Positions 17,667-26,021 are shown, counted from the stretch's first letter. The stretch is 64,000 bases of DNA from Bacillus cereus G9842 (GCF_000021305.1 NC_011772.1:2952001-3016000), one strand, 5' to 3'. Made by a program: numbers and translations. Notes: generated by a model not told the origin, from the sequence alone.

Positions 17667-17691
17667 ATTTATTATTACAGGGGGATTATTT

Positions 17692-18594
17692 ATGCAGAAA
17701 TTAATTGTCTTTGCTATTATCGGATTTTTCGCTCAATTGATTGATGGGGCACTTGGAATGGCGTATGGGGTAACATCTACCTCACTATTATTAATGTTTG
17801 GTATCGCACCGGCTGTAGCTTCCGCTTCTGTTCATTTAGCTGAAGTCGTTACAACCGCCGCTTCCGGTGCATCTCATATCAAATTTGGAAACGTTGATAA
17901 ATATACAGTTTCCAGACTTACATTACCTGGAGCAATTGGTGCATTTGTTGGGGCATGTTTTTTAAGTAATTTACCTGGCGATGTAATTAAACCGTACATT
18001 TCCGTTTTTTTATTTACTTTAGGGGTTTATATTTTATTACGATTCGTCCTTCAAAAACAAATTGTTGCTTCAAATAAGCGTATGTCTGCAAAACAACTTG
18101 TGCCGCTTGGTTTATTCGCTGGATTCGTTGATTCAACTGGTGGCGGTGGCTGGGGGCCGATTACGACACCCGTTCTTCTAGCAAGAGGAAATGAAGCTAG
18201 AAAAGTTATTGGATCTGTAGATACGAGTGAATTTCCTGTTTCACTCGCTGCAACAATTGGTTTCTTCATCTCACTTGGCTGGGAACAAGTAAGCTGGGTT
18301 TGGGTATTTGCCTTAATGCTTGGCGGTATTGTCGCAGCTCCAATTGCTGCATGGTTAGTTCGTATCGTTCCAGCACATTTACTTGGGGTATTAGTTGGTG
18401 GTCTTATTATCTTTACGAATATACGTACACTGCTGACTACATTTAAAGTGGATCCAACTATTATTTCACTTTCTTACGTGGCAGTTGGTCTTGTCGTTAT
18501 TATTTCTATTTTCATTGCTGTTCGCAATCATTCCAAGCGTTCTAACGCATCGACAGCCGGATATCCGAATGATCAAAAACAAATGCTACCATAA
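17692..18594 (+). CDS. TauE/SafE-family membrane exporter
   Basis: A 300-residue membrane protein with about eight helices and the two TauE/SafE motifs: GFFAQLIDGALGMAYGVTST near the N-terminus and GLFAGFVDSTGGGGWGPI in the middle. The family transports organic or inorganic sulfur compounds such as sulfite or sulfoacetate; the substrate here is not known. The ATG at 17692 follows AGGGGGA. The in-frame sequence upstream crosses the promoter and hairpin and is not coding. The leader suggests premature termination control. Confidence 0.88.
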   Translation: MQKLIVFAIIGFFAQLIDGALGMAYGVTSTSLLLMFGIAPAVASASVHLAEVVTTAASGASHIKFGNVDKYTVSRLTLPGAIGAFVGACFLSNLPGDVIKPYISVFLFTLGVYILLRFVLQKQIVASNKRMSAKQLVPLGLFAGFVDSTGGGGWGPITTPVLLARGNEARKVIGSVDTSEFPVSLAATIGFFISLGWEQVSWVWVFALMLGGIVAAPIAAWLVRIVPAHLLGVLVGGLIIFTNIRTLLTTFKVDPTIISLSYVAVGLVVIISIFIAVRNHSKRSNASTAGYPNDQKQMLP

Positions 18595-18598
18595 CGAT

Positions 18599-18636
18599 AA
18601 AAATACCGCCCGATATACTTCGAGCGGTATTTTTTA
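18599..18636. terminator. Bidirectional terminator
   Basis: A stem formed by ATACCGCCCGA and TCGAGCGGTAT (one mismatch) is flanked by A and T runs. It separates the TauE/SafE gene from the convergent acetyltransferase. Confidence 0.75.
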
Positions 18637-19083
18637 TTTTTCTATTTTCCAATTAATCATCGTTTCTGTAGCATTTACTCTCTTCATATGTAACTTTTCT
18701 AAAACACGAATCGAACTATAGTTATCTAGGAGTGTCTCTGCAATTATTGTTTCTACCTCTCCTGTTTTGAAAGCCCAATCGATTAGTTCTCTTACAGCTT
18801 CTGTTGCATAGCCCTGATTCCAATATTTCTCAATAAATCCATAGCCAATTTCTACTGTTTGCTTCTCGTTTGGTTTCCCTTTAAACCCAATATCACCTAA
18901 AAAGCTATCATCTTCTTTCCGAAGAACATACCACGCACCCCATGGTAATATAGCTGCATCTTGTTTTACATTCTTTACATGCCCTACAATATGCGGACCG
19001 CTATTGTATCCTTGCTCGTTAGCAATTTGAATCCTCTCTTCTGTACACGGCACTATATAGAGCCTTTCTGTTTCTAATTTCAT
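18634..19083 (-). CDS. GNAT acetyltransferase, RimJ/RimL type
   Basis: A 149-residue protein beginning MKLETERLYIVPCTEE, typical of RimJ/RimL-like GNATs. The acetyl-CoA loop is around EKYWNQGYATEAVRELIDWAF (NxGxxTE form), and the conserved C-terminal segment is NYSSIRVLEKLHMKRV. These enzymes acetylate protein N-termini or small amines. AAAGGGGA precedes the ATG. Monocistronic. Confidence 0.85.
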   Translation of the reverse strand: MKLETERLYIVPCTEERIQIANEQGYNSGPHIVGHVKNVKQDAAILPWGAWYVLRKEDDSFLGDIGFKGKPNEKQTVEIGYGFIEKYWNQGYATEAVRELIDWAFKTGEVETIIAETLLDNYSSIRVLEKLHMKRVNATETMINWKIEK

Positions 19084-19472
19084 ATTGATTTCCCCTTTTC
19101 AATTAAACAATACCTCAATTTTACTAAAAATAAAAAGAATATTCATTCTATCCGTTAAATTTATACTTATTCTTTGAAACGAATTTAAGGAATAATCCTC
19201 TTTTGATAGTTATGTCGAATTATATTTTTCTGAATTTTCTTTTAATTTAGAGGGTTTTTCAATATTTTTTGCGAAACATTTGTATAACAATTTTTTCTTT
19301 GCTTATTGCTACATAATAGTAGGTTCGGGTGGAGTTTTGCAAGCGTTTCCTATACAATAACCGATATTTTTTGACTTTTCCTAACAAAATATCTTGCAAT
19401 ATATTCAGAAAGTCATTACAATTGCCATATATTAAAAATCTTAGCAATATATCAAATCCTCATCAATCCGAT
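19084..19472. other. Gene-free AT-rich stretch before the lysine riboswitch
   Basis: No coding signal is visible. The short frames here lack ribosome binding sites. A TTGACT at 19371 has no good partner -10 box. The promoter of the riboswitch transcript must lie in the last 60 bases but could not be fixed. Confidence 0.5.
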
Positions 19473-19722
19473 GAGGTAGAGGTTGCGACTTTTATGAGTA
19501 AAACGGACGAGACACAGAGAATGTCACCAACTCCGTTTGAAAGGAAAGGTTGCCGAAGTTTATATTTCTTCTCTGGAAATATGAGCTGGGGCTGTCTCCG
19601 AAAGGAACAGAACTGTCACGTTTACAAATTACCGTGTAAACGTGGGGTGCTATCTTAACGGAAGGGTATGATGGGGTGGTTATTTGTGAAACGTTCCGCC
19701 AAATTCCTTTGGCGGTTTTTTG
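19473..19722 (+). promoter_or_regulatory. Lysine riboswitch (L box) with terminator
   Basis: The conserved L-box elements appear in order: GAGGTAGAGGTTGCGAC at the start, ATGAGTAAA, TTGCCGAAG, GCTGGGGCTGTC, GAACTGTCAC and a closing GGTATGATGGGG. The expression platform is an intrinsic terminator at 19696-19720 (CCGCCAAA / TTTGGCGG with a T run). L boxes switch off transcription when lysine is bound. The downstream gene is an amino acid permease, so the switch marks that permease as lysine-specific. Confidence 0.93.
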
Positions 19723-19772
19723 TATTTTTCTCCCCCGCTCCTTCCTAACCTACAAGAAAAGGAGTGTTGAAC

Positions 19773-21239
19773 ATGAATAGCGCAACAAATCAATCTACCT
19801 CTAAAACGCAAACTACACAAGGACAAGGTGAATTAAAACGCGGATTAAAATCTCGTCACCTTACGATGATTTCTCTCGGTGGTACAATTGGTACCGGACT
19901 ATTTCTTGCCAGCGGTGGTGTCATCCATACAGCTGGACCTGGTGGCGCATTAATTGCATACGCCGCAATTGGAATTATGGTTTATTTTTTAATGACAAGC
20001 TTAGCTGAACTTGCAGCTTACATGCCTGTTACTGGATCTTTTAGTACGTATGCAACAAAATTTGTTGATCCATCACTTGGCTTTGCACTTGGATGGAACT
20101 ATTGGTATAACTGGGCAATTACGATTGCTGCTGAACTTGCAGCTGTAACATTAATTATGAAATTTTGGTTCCCAGATACTCCTTCTCTTATTTGGAGTGG
20201 ATTATGTTTAGCTATTATTTTCCTTTTAAACTATTTATCTGTTAAAGGGTTTGGTGAATCTGAATATTGGTTCGCACTTATTAAAGTAGTTACTATTATT
20301 ATCTTTTTAATTGTTGGTTTCATGATGATTTTCGGAATTATGGGCGGCGAAACTGTTGGATTTAAAAACTTCACAGTTGCAGATGCACCATTTAACGGCG
20401 GTATCATGGCAATTATCGGTGTATTTATGGCAGCTGGTTTCTCCTTCCAAGGAACTGAATTATTAGGAGTAGCTGCTGGTGAAACATCTGATCCAGAACG
20501 TAATATCCCAAAAGCAATTCGTTCAATCTTTTGGCGTATTCTTTTATTCTATATCCTTGCGATTCTCGTTATCGGTTTACTAATTCCTTATACAACTGAA
20601 AGCCTTGCTGCAAGTGATGTAACAGTAAGTCCGTTTACACTTATTTTTGAAAAAGCGGGCGTTGCCTTTGCTGCTTCTGTTATGAACGCTGTTATTTTAA
20701 CTGCTGTACTATCTGCTGGTAACTCTGGTATGTATGCATCAACTCGTATGCTTTGGGACTTAGCTCGCCAAGGAAAAGCACCAAAGTTTCTTGGTAAATT
20801 AGATAGCCGCGGTGTACCTGTTAACGCATTAATCGTAACGTCAATTGTTGGTAGTATTGCTTTCATTGCTTCTTTATTCGGTGACGGTGTTGTATACATT
20901 TGGTTATTAAACGCATCTGGAATGTCTGGTTTTATCGCATGGGTCGGAATTGCAATTAGTCATTACCGTTTCCGTAAAGCATATATCGCACAAGGAAAAG
21001 ATTTAAAAGACTTACCATATAGAGCAAAATGGTTCCCATTCGGTCCAATCTTCGCATTTACACTTTGTATCATCGTAATTTTAGGACAAAACTACGGCGC
21101 ATTTATGGGTGAAGCAATTGATTGGAACGGTGTACTCGTTTCTTACATCGGTTTACCACTCTTCTTAGTACTATGGTTAGGTTATAAATTTACGAAAAAA
21201 ACAAAAGTGATTCCACTTGATAAATGTGAACTAAAATAA
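19773..21239 (+). CDS. lysP: Lysine-specific amino acid permease (LysP-like)
   Basis: A 488-residue APC-superfamily permease with twelve predicted helices. The N-terminus GELKRGLKSRHLTMISLGGTIGTGLFLASG is the signature of the AAT family that includes LysP. Residues near 215-225 (GFSFQGTELLGVAAGE) form the conserved substrate segment. The lysine riboswitch directly upstream is the best evidence for the substrate. The ATG at 19773 follows AAAGGAG by 8 bases; an ATG nine bases upstream overlaps the binding site. Confidence 0.9.
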   Translation: MNSATNQSTSKTQTTQGQGELKRGLKSRHLTMISLGGTIGTGLFLASGGVIHTAGPGGALIAYAAIGIMVYFLMTSLAELAAYMPVTGSFSTYATKFVDPSLGFALGWNYWYNWAITIAAELAAVTLIMKFWFPDTPSLIWSGLCLAIIFLLNYLSVKGFGESEYWFALIKVVTIIIFLIVGFMMIFGIMGGETVGFKNFTVADAPFNGGIMAIIGVFMAAGFSFQGTELLGVAAGETSDPERNIPKAIRSIFWRILLFYILAILVIGLLIPYTTESLAASDVTVSPFTLIFEKAGVAFAASVMNAVILTAVLSAGNSGMYASTRMLWDLARQGKAPKFLGKLDSRGVPVNALIVTSIVGSIAFIASLFGDGVVYIWLLNASGMSGFIAWVGIAISHYRFRKAYIAQGKDLKDLPYRAKWFPFGPIFAFTLCIIVILGQNYGAFMGEAIDWNGVLVSYIGLPLFLVLWLGYKFTKKTKVIPLDKCELK

Positions 21240-21246
21240 AGTGAAA

Positions 21247-21276
21247 CGAGCAAACAAATTTGTTTGCTCGTTTTTT
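21247..21276 (+). terminator. Terminator of the lysine permease gene
   Basis: A perfect 12+12 palindrome (CGAGCAAACAAA with its complement) is followed by TTTTTTG. Confidence 0.9.
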
Positions 21277-21288
21277 GTTGCAAACCTC

Positions 21289-21330
21289 TTTCCTTTATTA
21301 TTGCTCCTGTTTTTGCAATAATAAAGGAAA
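21289..21330 (+). promoter_or_regulatory. 16-bp hairpin upstream of the HesB-like gene
   Basis: The arms TTTCCTTTATTATTGC and GCAATAATAAAGGAAA match perfectly with a 10-base loop. There is no T-tract, and it ends 22 bases before the ATG. It could be an operator or a 5' UTR structure. Confidence 0.5.
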
Positions 21331-21352
21331 TATAAATAAAGGTTGGGATACA

Positions 21353-21658
21353 ATGAACATTCGTATTACTGATGAAGCAAAAGCAGCTATACGTAGATTA
21401 GAACGTGAAGATAAAAAGATCGTTCGCATTAGAGGAACAATGACGAACTCTTGTAGTATTTTCGTTGATGTCGATTTAATTTGGGATACATATAACGCAG
21501 ATGATGTTGTATATGAAGATGTAGAGCTTATCGTACAAATGGATTCATTCACGAAAGAATACACTGGTGATACAGTGAAACTTGATTATAAGACGACAGG
21601 TTTTAGTATTACGACTCCGAGTGAGACTTTAGTTTATGGATTGTCGATTAAAAAATAA
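21353..21658 (+). CDS. HesB/IscA-fold protein with a single cysteine
   Basis: A 101-residue protein that begins MNIRITDEAKAAIRRLE and follows the HesB/IscA (Fe-S biosynthesis) fold pattern: DEA start, a strand-rich core, SGFSI-like TTGFSITTPSET. The canonical three cysteines are missing: only one Cys (NSCSIF) is present, and the C-terminal CGCG motif is replaced by TLVYGLSIKK. It is therefore unlikely to be a classical Fe-S scaffold. The start follows a weak AAAGGTTGGG. The gene precedes a broken DNA alkylation repair gene by 33 bases. Confidence 0.7.
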   Translation: MNIRITDEAKAAIRRLEREDKKIVRIRGTMTNSCSIFVDVDLIWDTYNADDVVYEDVELIVQMDSFTKEYTGDTVKLDYKTTGFSITTPSETLVYGLSIKK

Positions 21659-21691
21659 AAATTGTTTTCATTTGACCACCGAGGTGAAAAA

Positions 21692-22213
21692 ATGGGTAAA
21701 TATGTTCCGTTAAAATTTTTATTTAATGAAGAATTAGCAGAGAAAATAGCTGATTCTATTTGTAAACACGATCCTAATTTTTCTAAAAGAATCTTTGTAG
21801 ATTCTGTAACATATAAAGTTGAAAATTTAGAGTTAAAACAACGTATTGAAGTAATAGCAGATGAATTACACAATGCTTTACAAAAAGATTTTAATGTAGC
21901 AATACATATATTACTGAAAACATTAGGACCAGAAAATACAACAGAAGTAGGCACATTCACAAACGGATATATGTACATGCCTATCGCAAAATACGTTGAA
22001 AAATATGGTCCGAACGATTTTGAAACCTCATTCAACACCATGTATGAAATAACGAAAAGGAATAACGCTGAATATGCCATTCGGCCTTTTCTTGAAACAT
22101 ACCATGAAGACACACTAGACATATTACAACAGTGAGTTCATGACCAAAACAGTTATCTCTATCAGTGTTTCAGTAGTTTGGAACAAAAGGCTGCTGGTAC
22201 TAGAATGAGTTTG
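21692..22213 (+). pseudogene. AlkC/AlkD-like DNA alkylation repair gene, truncated by a stop
   Basis: The open part (21692-22135, 147 residues) begins MGKYVPLKFLFNEELAEKIA and has the helical-repeat pattern of bacterial DNA alkylation repair proteins. It ends with EYAIRPFLETYHEDTLDILQQ and a TGA where the family continues with Trp-(I/V)-H-D-x-N-S. Directly after the stop, in the same frame, come VHDQNS and, further on, a degenerate GTR motif. This shows that the stop has replaced a tryptophan codon and the rest has decayed. A fragment with the N-terminal half only is unlikely to bind DNA. Confidence 0.65.
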
Positions 22214-22453
22214 CTTAATTTCCCAGGCTTTCTAACGAAAGGAATGGGGATTGCGATTGTAGGTGGATTATTATCGATACATTTGCTAAACCGAAAATTA
22301 CTACCTATGAATGCTAATTCTTTCACTCATTTGTATAGTAATTTACTATTACTTTTTGCAGGAATCATATTGATTAGCTGGTTGGTTACTATGAAAATGT
22401 ATAAATGCTCCAGAAGAAATATATATCAAGTGAAAAGATTCATTTTTCAATAA
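22205..22453 (+). CDS. Small membrane protein or gene remnant
   Basis: From the ATG at 22205 the frame gives 82 residues with two hydrophobic segments ([16 protein letters not shown] and [19 protein letters not shown]) and a basic tail. No convincing ribosome binding site precedes it, and the frame is continuous with the decayed end of the alkylation repair gene. It may be a real two-helix membrane protein or the tail of a gene joined here by deletion. I do not recognise the family. Confidence 0.35.
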   Translation: MSLLNFPGFLTKGMGIAIVGGLLSIHLLNRKLLPMNANSFTHLYSNLLLLFAGIILISWLVTMKMYKCSRRNIYQVKRFIFQ

Positions 22454-22517
22454 CTTTTTTGTTATATTTTTCAATCTAGTGACGTTTCTTACATCAAGAT
22501 TAAACAACTATATTTTT

Positions 22518-22546
22518 AACCCCGATCTAAATTTAGATCGGGTTAT
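22518..22546. terminator. Palindromic terminator-like hairpin
   Basis: CCCGATCTAAA and TTTAGATCGGG are perfectly complementary with no loop spacer, flanked by AAC and GTTATAC. The T-tract is weak. Confidence 0.5.
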
Positions 22547-22713
22547 ACTTATTTGGACTTTTGAAATTAAATAACTTTATTATCATTTTACATATAAAAA
22601 ATCAAAATTTAACAATTTACCCTATATGCATTATAAAAGGCTTGTCTAAAATAATGTATATGTCAAGAAAACTTGTCTGTAAGTTGAAATGTTGTAGAAT
22701 CTAGAGTCCGAAT

Positions 22714-23191
22714 ATGCTTACGGTAGATCCTCCTAATCATACTCGCCTGCGTCGGATGGTCTCTAAACCCTTTATACCACGTATGATTGAGGACCTTCGT
22801 TCCCGTATTCAGCAACTTGCCGACGAATTGTTAGTTGCTGTACAAGAACAAGGAAAGATGGAAATTATTGCAGATTTTGCTTAACCACTACCCATTATTT
22901 TCATTTCAGAGGTGCTTGGGATTCCCGCCACTGATCGAAACCAGTTCCGCAAATAGACAAAAAACTCATGGACACCTCTGTGGAACCTATTCAGGGAACT
23001 GAAGTTAAAACAACACTTAAAAGTTTATTCATTACATTGAGACATTACTTAACGAAAAGCGTCTAAATCCTGATTCTGATTTGATAAACGATCTCATTCA
23101 AACAAGAGAGCAAGAAAACAAGTTGAATAAGAACGAGCTTCTTTCGACAATTTGGCTATTCATCATCGCTGGACATGAAACGACAGTTAAT
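22714..23191 (+). pseudogene. Cytochrome P450 relic (CYP107-like)
   Basis: The first frame reads MLTVDPPNHTRLRRMVSKPF, the P450 B-C region, and continues to IIADFA. There a TAA replaces a residue, then PLPIIFISEVLGIPATDRNQFRK is followed by a TAG. The frame then shifts to read MDTSVEPIQGTEVKTTL, and again to read HYIETLLNEKRLNPD and the I-helix IIAGHETTVN, after which homology ends. Both the N-terminal ~80 residues and the heme-binding half are missing. At least two stops and two frameshifts make this a dead gene. Confidence 0.85.
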
Positions 23192-23255
23192 TACATAGAG
23201 AAGTCAACGTCTTTTTTATTTTAGGGGAACTTGTTTTGTTAATTTGATATTTACA

Positions 23256-23280
23256 GTTAAGTTAAGTTAAGTTAAGTTAA
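23256..23280. repeat. Pentanucleotide repeat (GTTAA)x5
   Basis: Five perfect tandem GTTAA units lie in the gap between the P450 relic and the nucleoside hydrolase 3' end. They are not near a start codon. Confidence 0.8.
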
Positions 23281-23329
23281 GTGACATTTGATTCTCATAA
23301 TCCGTATTATCTGAAGTTAATAAAGTCTA

Positions 23330-24280
23330 TTACACTCTCTTCTTTAGGAACGTTTCCATAATATCTTTCTTAAATTTTTCATAATCAAACTGAAAAGCTA
23401 CATTATGCGTTTTATAGCCTGGATTAGTAACAAAACGAAAATCTGCAATGCTTTGACCAAATCCTTCTCCTTGATCAGGGATTACTTTAATAGGTACTCT
23501 TGAAAGACTAACAGCGTCTTGATTTAGCAAATACCAAACTGTTACAAAATCATGCATAGGACTTCCACTTATACCAGGATTAGACTTGGAGTAGAAATTA
23601 TAATAATAATCTAACATAGGTTTGATGATGAGTCCTGCAAGATCCTGTGTACTCCGATGAAATGCATCAATTTGCTGGACCATTTCGGGTGTAACAATCG
23701 CGTGTTGAGTCACATTTAAAGGAATAATCGTCAAGTTCTTTGCATGCTGCAGAATTAAGTTTGCTGCATACGGGTCTGCGTAAAAATTAGCTTCAGCCAC
23801 AGCAGTTACGTTACCTGGATAGAAAAAAGCTCCCCCCATGCAAATGCATTCTCTTACATTTCGCATTGTTTCTAAATTTAATACAAAAGTCGTAGCTAGC
23901 GAAGAAAGTCTTCCTAAATTGATAATTGTAAGATCTTCTAAATTTGATTCTATAATTTGATAAATATCATTTAAAGGATAAACTGGATATGAAATTTCAG
24001 GTGGAATAATAGGTCCTAATCCAACTTTTCCATGTACCTCAGGGAAATACTGAATCACTATACCTGTCAACGGTACAGAAGCACCAAGGAATACAGGTAT
24101 TTCTTCTCTTCCCGCAATGTACTTTAAATAGTTAATATTTCTTATTACATCTTCTCTTGATACATTTCCATAATCGGCCACAATTCCTACAAGTTGAATG
24201 TCTTTACGAAAAAAGGTGTACAGTATAGCAAACGCATCATCAATCCCTAAATCTGTAAACAGGAGAACCTTTTTTTGCAT
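23330..24280 (-). CDS. Inosine/uridine-preferring nucleoside hydrolase family protein, atypical active site
   Basis: A 316-residue protein with the nucleoside hydrolase fold. The N-terminal motif reads FTDLGIDDAFA where the family has DTDPGxDD; the first aspartate, which binds calcium and helps activate water, is replaced by Phe8. The other elements are present: the second and third Asp of the motif, an IPLNVT segment, and the C-terminal MHDFVTVWYLL with the conserved His-Asp. It may have altered activity or bind nucleosides without hydrolysis. GGAGGAAG precedes the ATG. It stands alone within a decaying region. Confidence 0.8.
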   Translation of the reverse strand: MQKKVLLFTDLGIDDAFAILYTFFRKDIQLVGIVADYGNVSREDVIRNINYLKYIAGREEIPVFLGASVPLTGIVIQYFPEVHGKVGLGPIIPPEISYPVYPLNDIYQIIESNLEDLTIINLGRLSSLATTFVLNLETMRNVRECICMGGAFFYPGNVTAVAEANFYADPYAANLILQHAKNLTIIPLNVTQHAIVTPEMVQQIDAFHRSTQDLAGLIIKPMLDYYYNFYSKSNPGISGSPMHDFVTVWYLLNQDAVSLSRVPIKVIPDQGEGFGQSIADFRFVTNPGYKTHNVAFQFDYEKFKKDIMETFLKKRV

Positions 24281-24706
24281 ATCTCTTCCTCCAAAATTTA
24301 TAGAATTCTACTTTCACCAATGATGCAGTGATTAGAATACGCTTTTATATATATTTTTTATGTATTCTTAAAGAGTGGATTCTATTCACTTGAAATAGTT
24401 TTGCTTATCTAAATCTGATATTATATTCAAGCACAAAATACATAAGGGTATTAGAGATATGGAAAAATCTGTTGTTATTGAGGAATTTACATCGGATTGG
24501 GCACTACAATTAGGGCTCACCATATCAAAAACGAAAATTGTACGTTTAGACACAAAATTAACATATTTTGATTAGCTCCCTGTACGTTAAGGAATTAGTT
24601 TCTATATTTGAGGAGATGTATGTGACAGGTGTATATTTAGGGGAATCTAATATTCACCATTCAAATATGATAGAATAGAAGTATATCCAAAACGGAGGAA
24701 TAACAA
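24281..24706. other. Gap with one weak 38-codon ORF
   Basis: On the plus strand 24459-24575 encodes MEKSVVIEEFTSDWALQLG followed by a lysine-rich tail. The upstream AAGGG is 10 bases from the ATG. It has no recognised relatives and may be a remnant. The rest of the gap is AT-rich and shows no other signal than the ribosome binding site of the next gene. Confidence 0.3.
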
Positions 24707-24982
24707 ATGAACTCAAACACAAAACAGTTTATTTATGATATCCAGCAAAGAAAGAACAATTATATAGAAAATGCTCTAATAGCAATACAACACCCTAAAA
24801 AAGAGCAATCTGAACAGGTCATTCAAAATATAGTAGAGAAGATGGATATGATGATTAGTCTAGTTACTACGTACATGAGGATTGAATCTGGATCTATGGA
24901 AGAATTAAAAGAACTTCAGAAAGAAATTATCCATGCTCAAGCATATATCCAAAAACGAAAATTTGAAGAAACACAGAGATAA
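24707..24982 (+). CDS. Small helical cytoplasmic protein, unknown function
   Basis: The 91-residue protein is almost entirely predicted helix, charged, and free of cysteine and membrane segments. It has heptad-like spacing in QVIQNIVEKMDMMISLV and MEELKELQKEIIHAQAYI, which suggests a coiled-coil bundle. The ATG follows ACGGAGGAAT, a strong binding site, and a terminator overlaps the stop codon, so it is a genuine monocistronic gene. I do not recognise the family. Confidence 0.65.
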   Translation: MNSNTKQFIYDIQQRKNNYIENALIAIQHPKKEQSEQVIQNIVEKMDMMISLVTTYMRIESGSMEELKELQKEIIHAQAYIQKRKFEETQR

Positions 24983-24997
24983 AACCCTGTGTTTTTA
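24969..24997 (+). terminator. Terminator overlapping the stop codon
   Basis: AAACACAG pairs with CTGTGTTT across a 10-base loop that contains the TAA; a short T run follows. Confidence 0.65.
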
Positions 24998-25041
24998 TTT
25001 GATTTATAATGCTAATCTATTATAAATCAAATTACATGTGA

Positions 25042-25275
25042 TTATTGTTTTGGCATAATCCATACAATTTGTTGAATGCGTACAATATATGGCACCGTAT
25101 CTTCAATGAGCAAATGATCTAGTTTCACATCCTTTAATTTACCTCTTATATTGCCTCTTACAGTTTCAATAACCACATGTTTACCAATTACTGATTGTAA
25201 TGTCTGATATACATAGGGATTAGGCACACTTACCATATTTTGTTTACTAAAGTCATTTCCCTCCAAATAACTCAT
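25042..25275 (-). CDS. DUF2642 domain protein
   Basis: A 77-residue protein starting at 25275, nine bases after AAAGGAG. The core VYQTLQSVIGKHVVIETVRGNIRGKLKDVKLDHLLIE is the DUF2642 pattern, a beta-barrel-like domain found in Bacillus spore-associated proteins such as YuzF. The domain ends with YIVRIQQIVWIMP. Its role is unknown; spore or late-stationary expression is inferred only from the family. Monocistronic. Confidence 0.8.
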   Translation of the reverse strand: MSYLEGNDFSKQNMVSVPNPYVYQTLQSVIGKHVVIETVRGNIRGKLKDVKLDHLLIEDTVPYIVRIQQIVWIMPKQ

Positions 25276-25542
25276 TCTATAAAACTCCTTTCTAACTTGC
25301 ATTCTTTCTACTAATATATGATATAAATCTTATAAATATGCTAGAAGGATAATTCATTATATGGACGGAAATAACATTTTAATAGGGTACGGTTTCTATT
25401 TCTACATTGCTAAAAAAATGATTTATATAAAGTTACTTTTACTAGTTAATAGGAGATGATAAAGGGATATTTTGAATATACATCTAGGTTGTTCCTTTCT
25501 GGTTATGTATCATTTTAAATACGCCCTTTATTAGAATAGTGC

Positions 25543-25749
25543 TCATACTTTTTTTTGAGATTCTTTCGTAATACGTGCGTTAAGTAAAATTGCTAACAAT
25601 AAAAACACTCCATATTTTCCGCCTGTAGCTCCTATGATAATCACACTACTACAAACAAGTACAATTAATAGGATAAACGAAACTAAATAAATACGATCAT
25701 AATTCTTTGACATCTTCTCGTATTTTATGCGTTCTTTCCTTGCATCCAT
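25543..25749 (-). CDS. Small two-helix membrane protein
   Basis: The 68-residue protein has a charged N-terminus (MDARKERIKYEKMSKNYDR) followed by two hydrophobic helices (IYLVSFILLIVLVCSSVIII and GVFLLLAILL) and a basic tail. AAAGGAGGAATT before the ATG supports expression. I do not recognise the family. Confidence 0.6.
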   Translation of the reverse strand: MDARKERIKYEKMSKNYDRIYLVSFILLIVLVCSSVIIIGATGGKYGVFLLLAILLNARITKESQKKV

Positions 25750-25831
25750 TTTAATTCCTCCTTTAGATGATCCATTTCACTCTCAGATAAATCTCGGCCT
25801 TAAAAAGGAAACAATCTATCGTTTTAAATAA

Positions 25832-25903
25832 TTAGTTTGTTTTTTTATCAACTAATTTATATAACGTAAAAAGAAATCCTACCAATATTAAGCTTTCCAC
25901 CAT
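25832..25903 (-). CDS. Putative 23-residue single-pass membrane micropeptide
   Basis: The frame from the ATG at 25903 reads MVESLILVGFLFTLYKLVDK and three more residues. It has one hydrophobic segment followed by a positively charged end. GGAG lies six bases before this ATG; an upstream ATG at 25915 gives a 27-residue version. It resembles the size and layout of regulatory or subunit micropeptides, but no homologue is recognised. Confidence 0.4.
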   Translation of the reverse strand: MVESLILVGFLFTLYKLVDKKTN

Positions 25904-25983
25904 GATAATCTCCATCCTCTCCTTCCTTTTAACCCCAACACATCAGATAAAAGTTATGTATATCCCATATTAGCTGCAGCAAG

Positions 25984-26021
25984 CAAAAAGGATCCCCCTT
26001 TTCTTAAAGGCTGATCCTTTT
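25984..26021 (-). terminator. Terminator of the BC1881-like gene
   Basis: On the minus strand AAAAGGATC pairs with GATCCTTTTT, giving a T-rich 3' side 25 bases after the stop at 26046. Confidence 0.6.

Noticed and set aside
19329..19658. A 109-codon plus-strand frame
   Set aside because: It overlaps the lysine riboswitch and its composition follows RNA structure, not coding.
23256..23280. (GTTAA)5 as a phase-variation switch
   Set aside because: It is not inside a gene or next to a promoter, so no switching effect can be argued.
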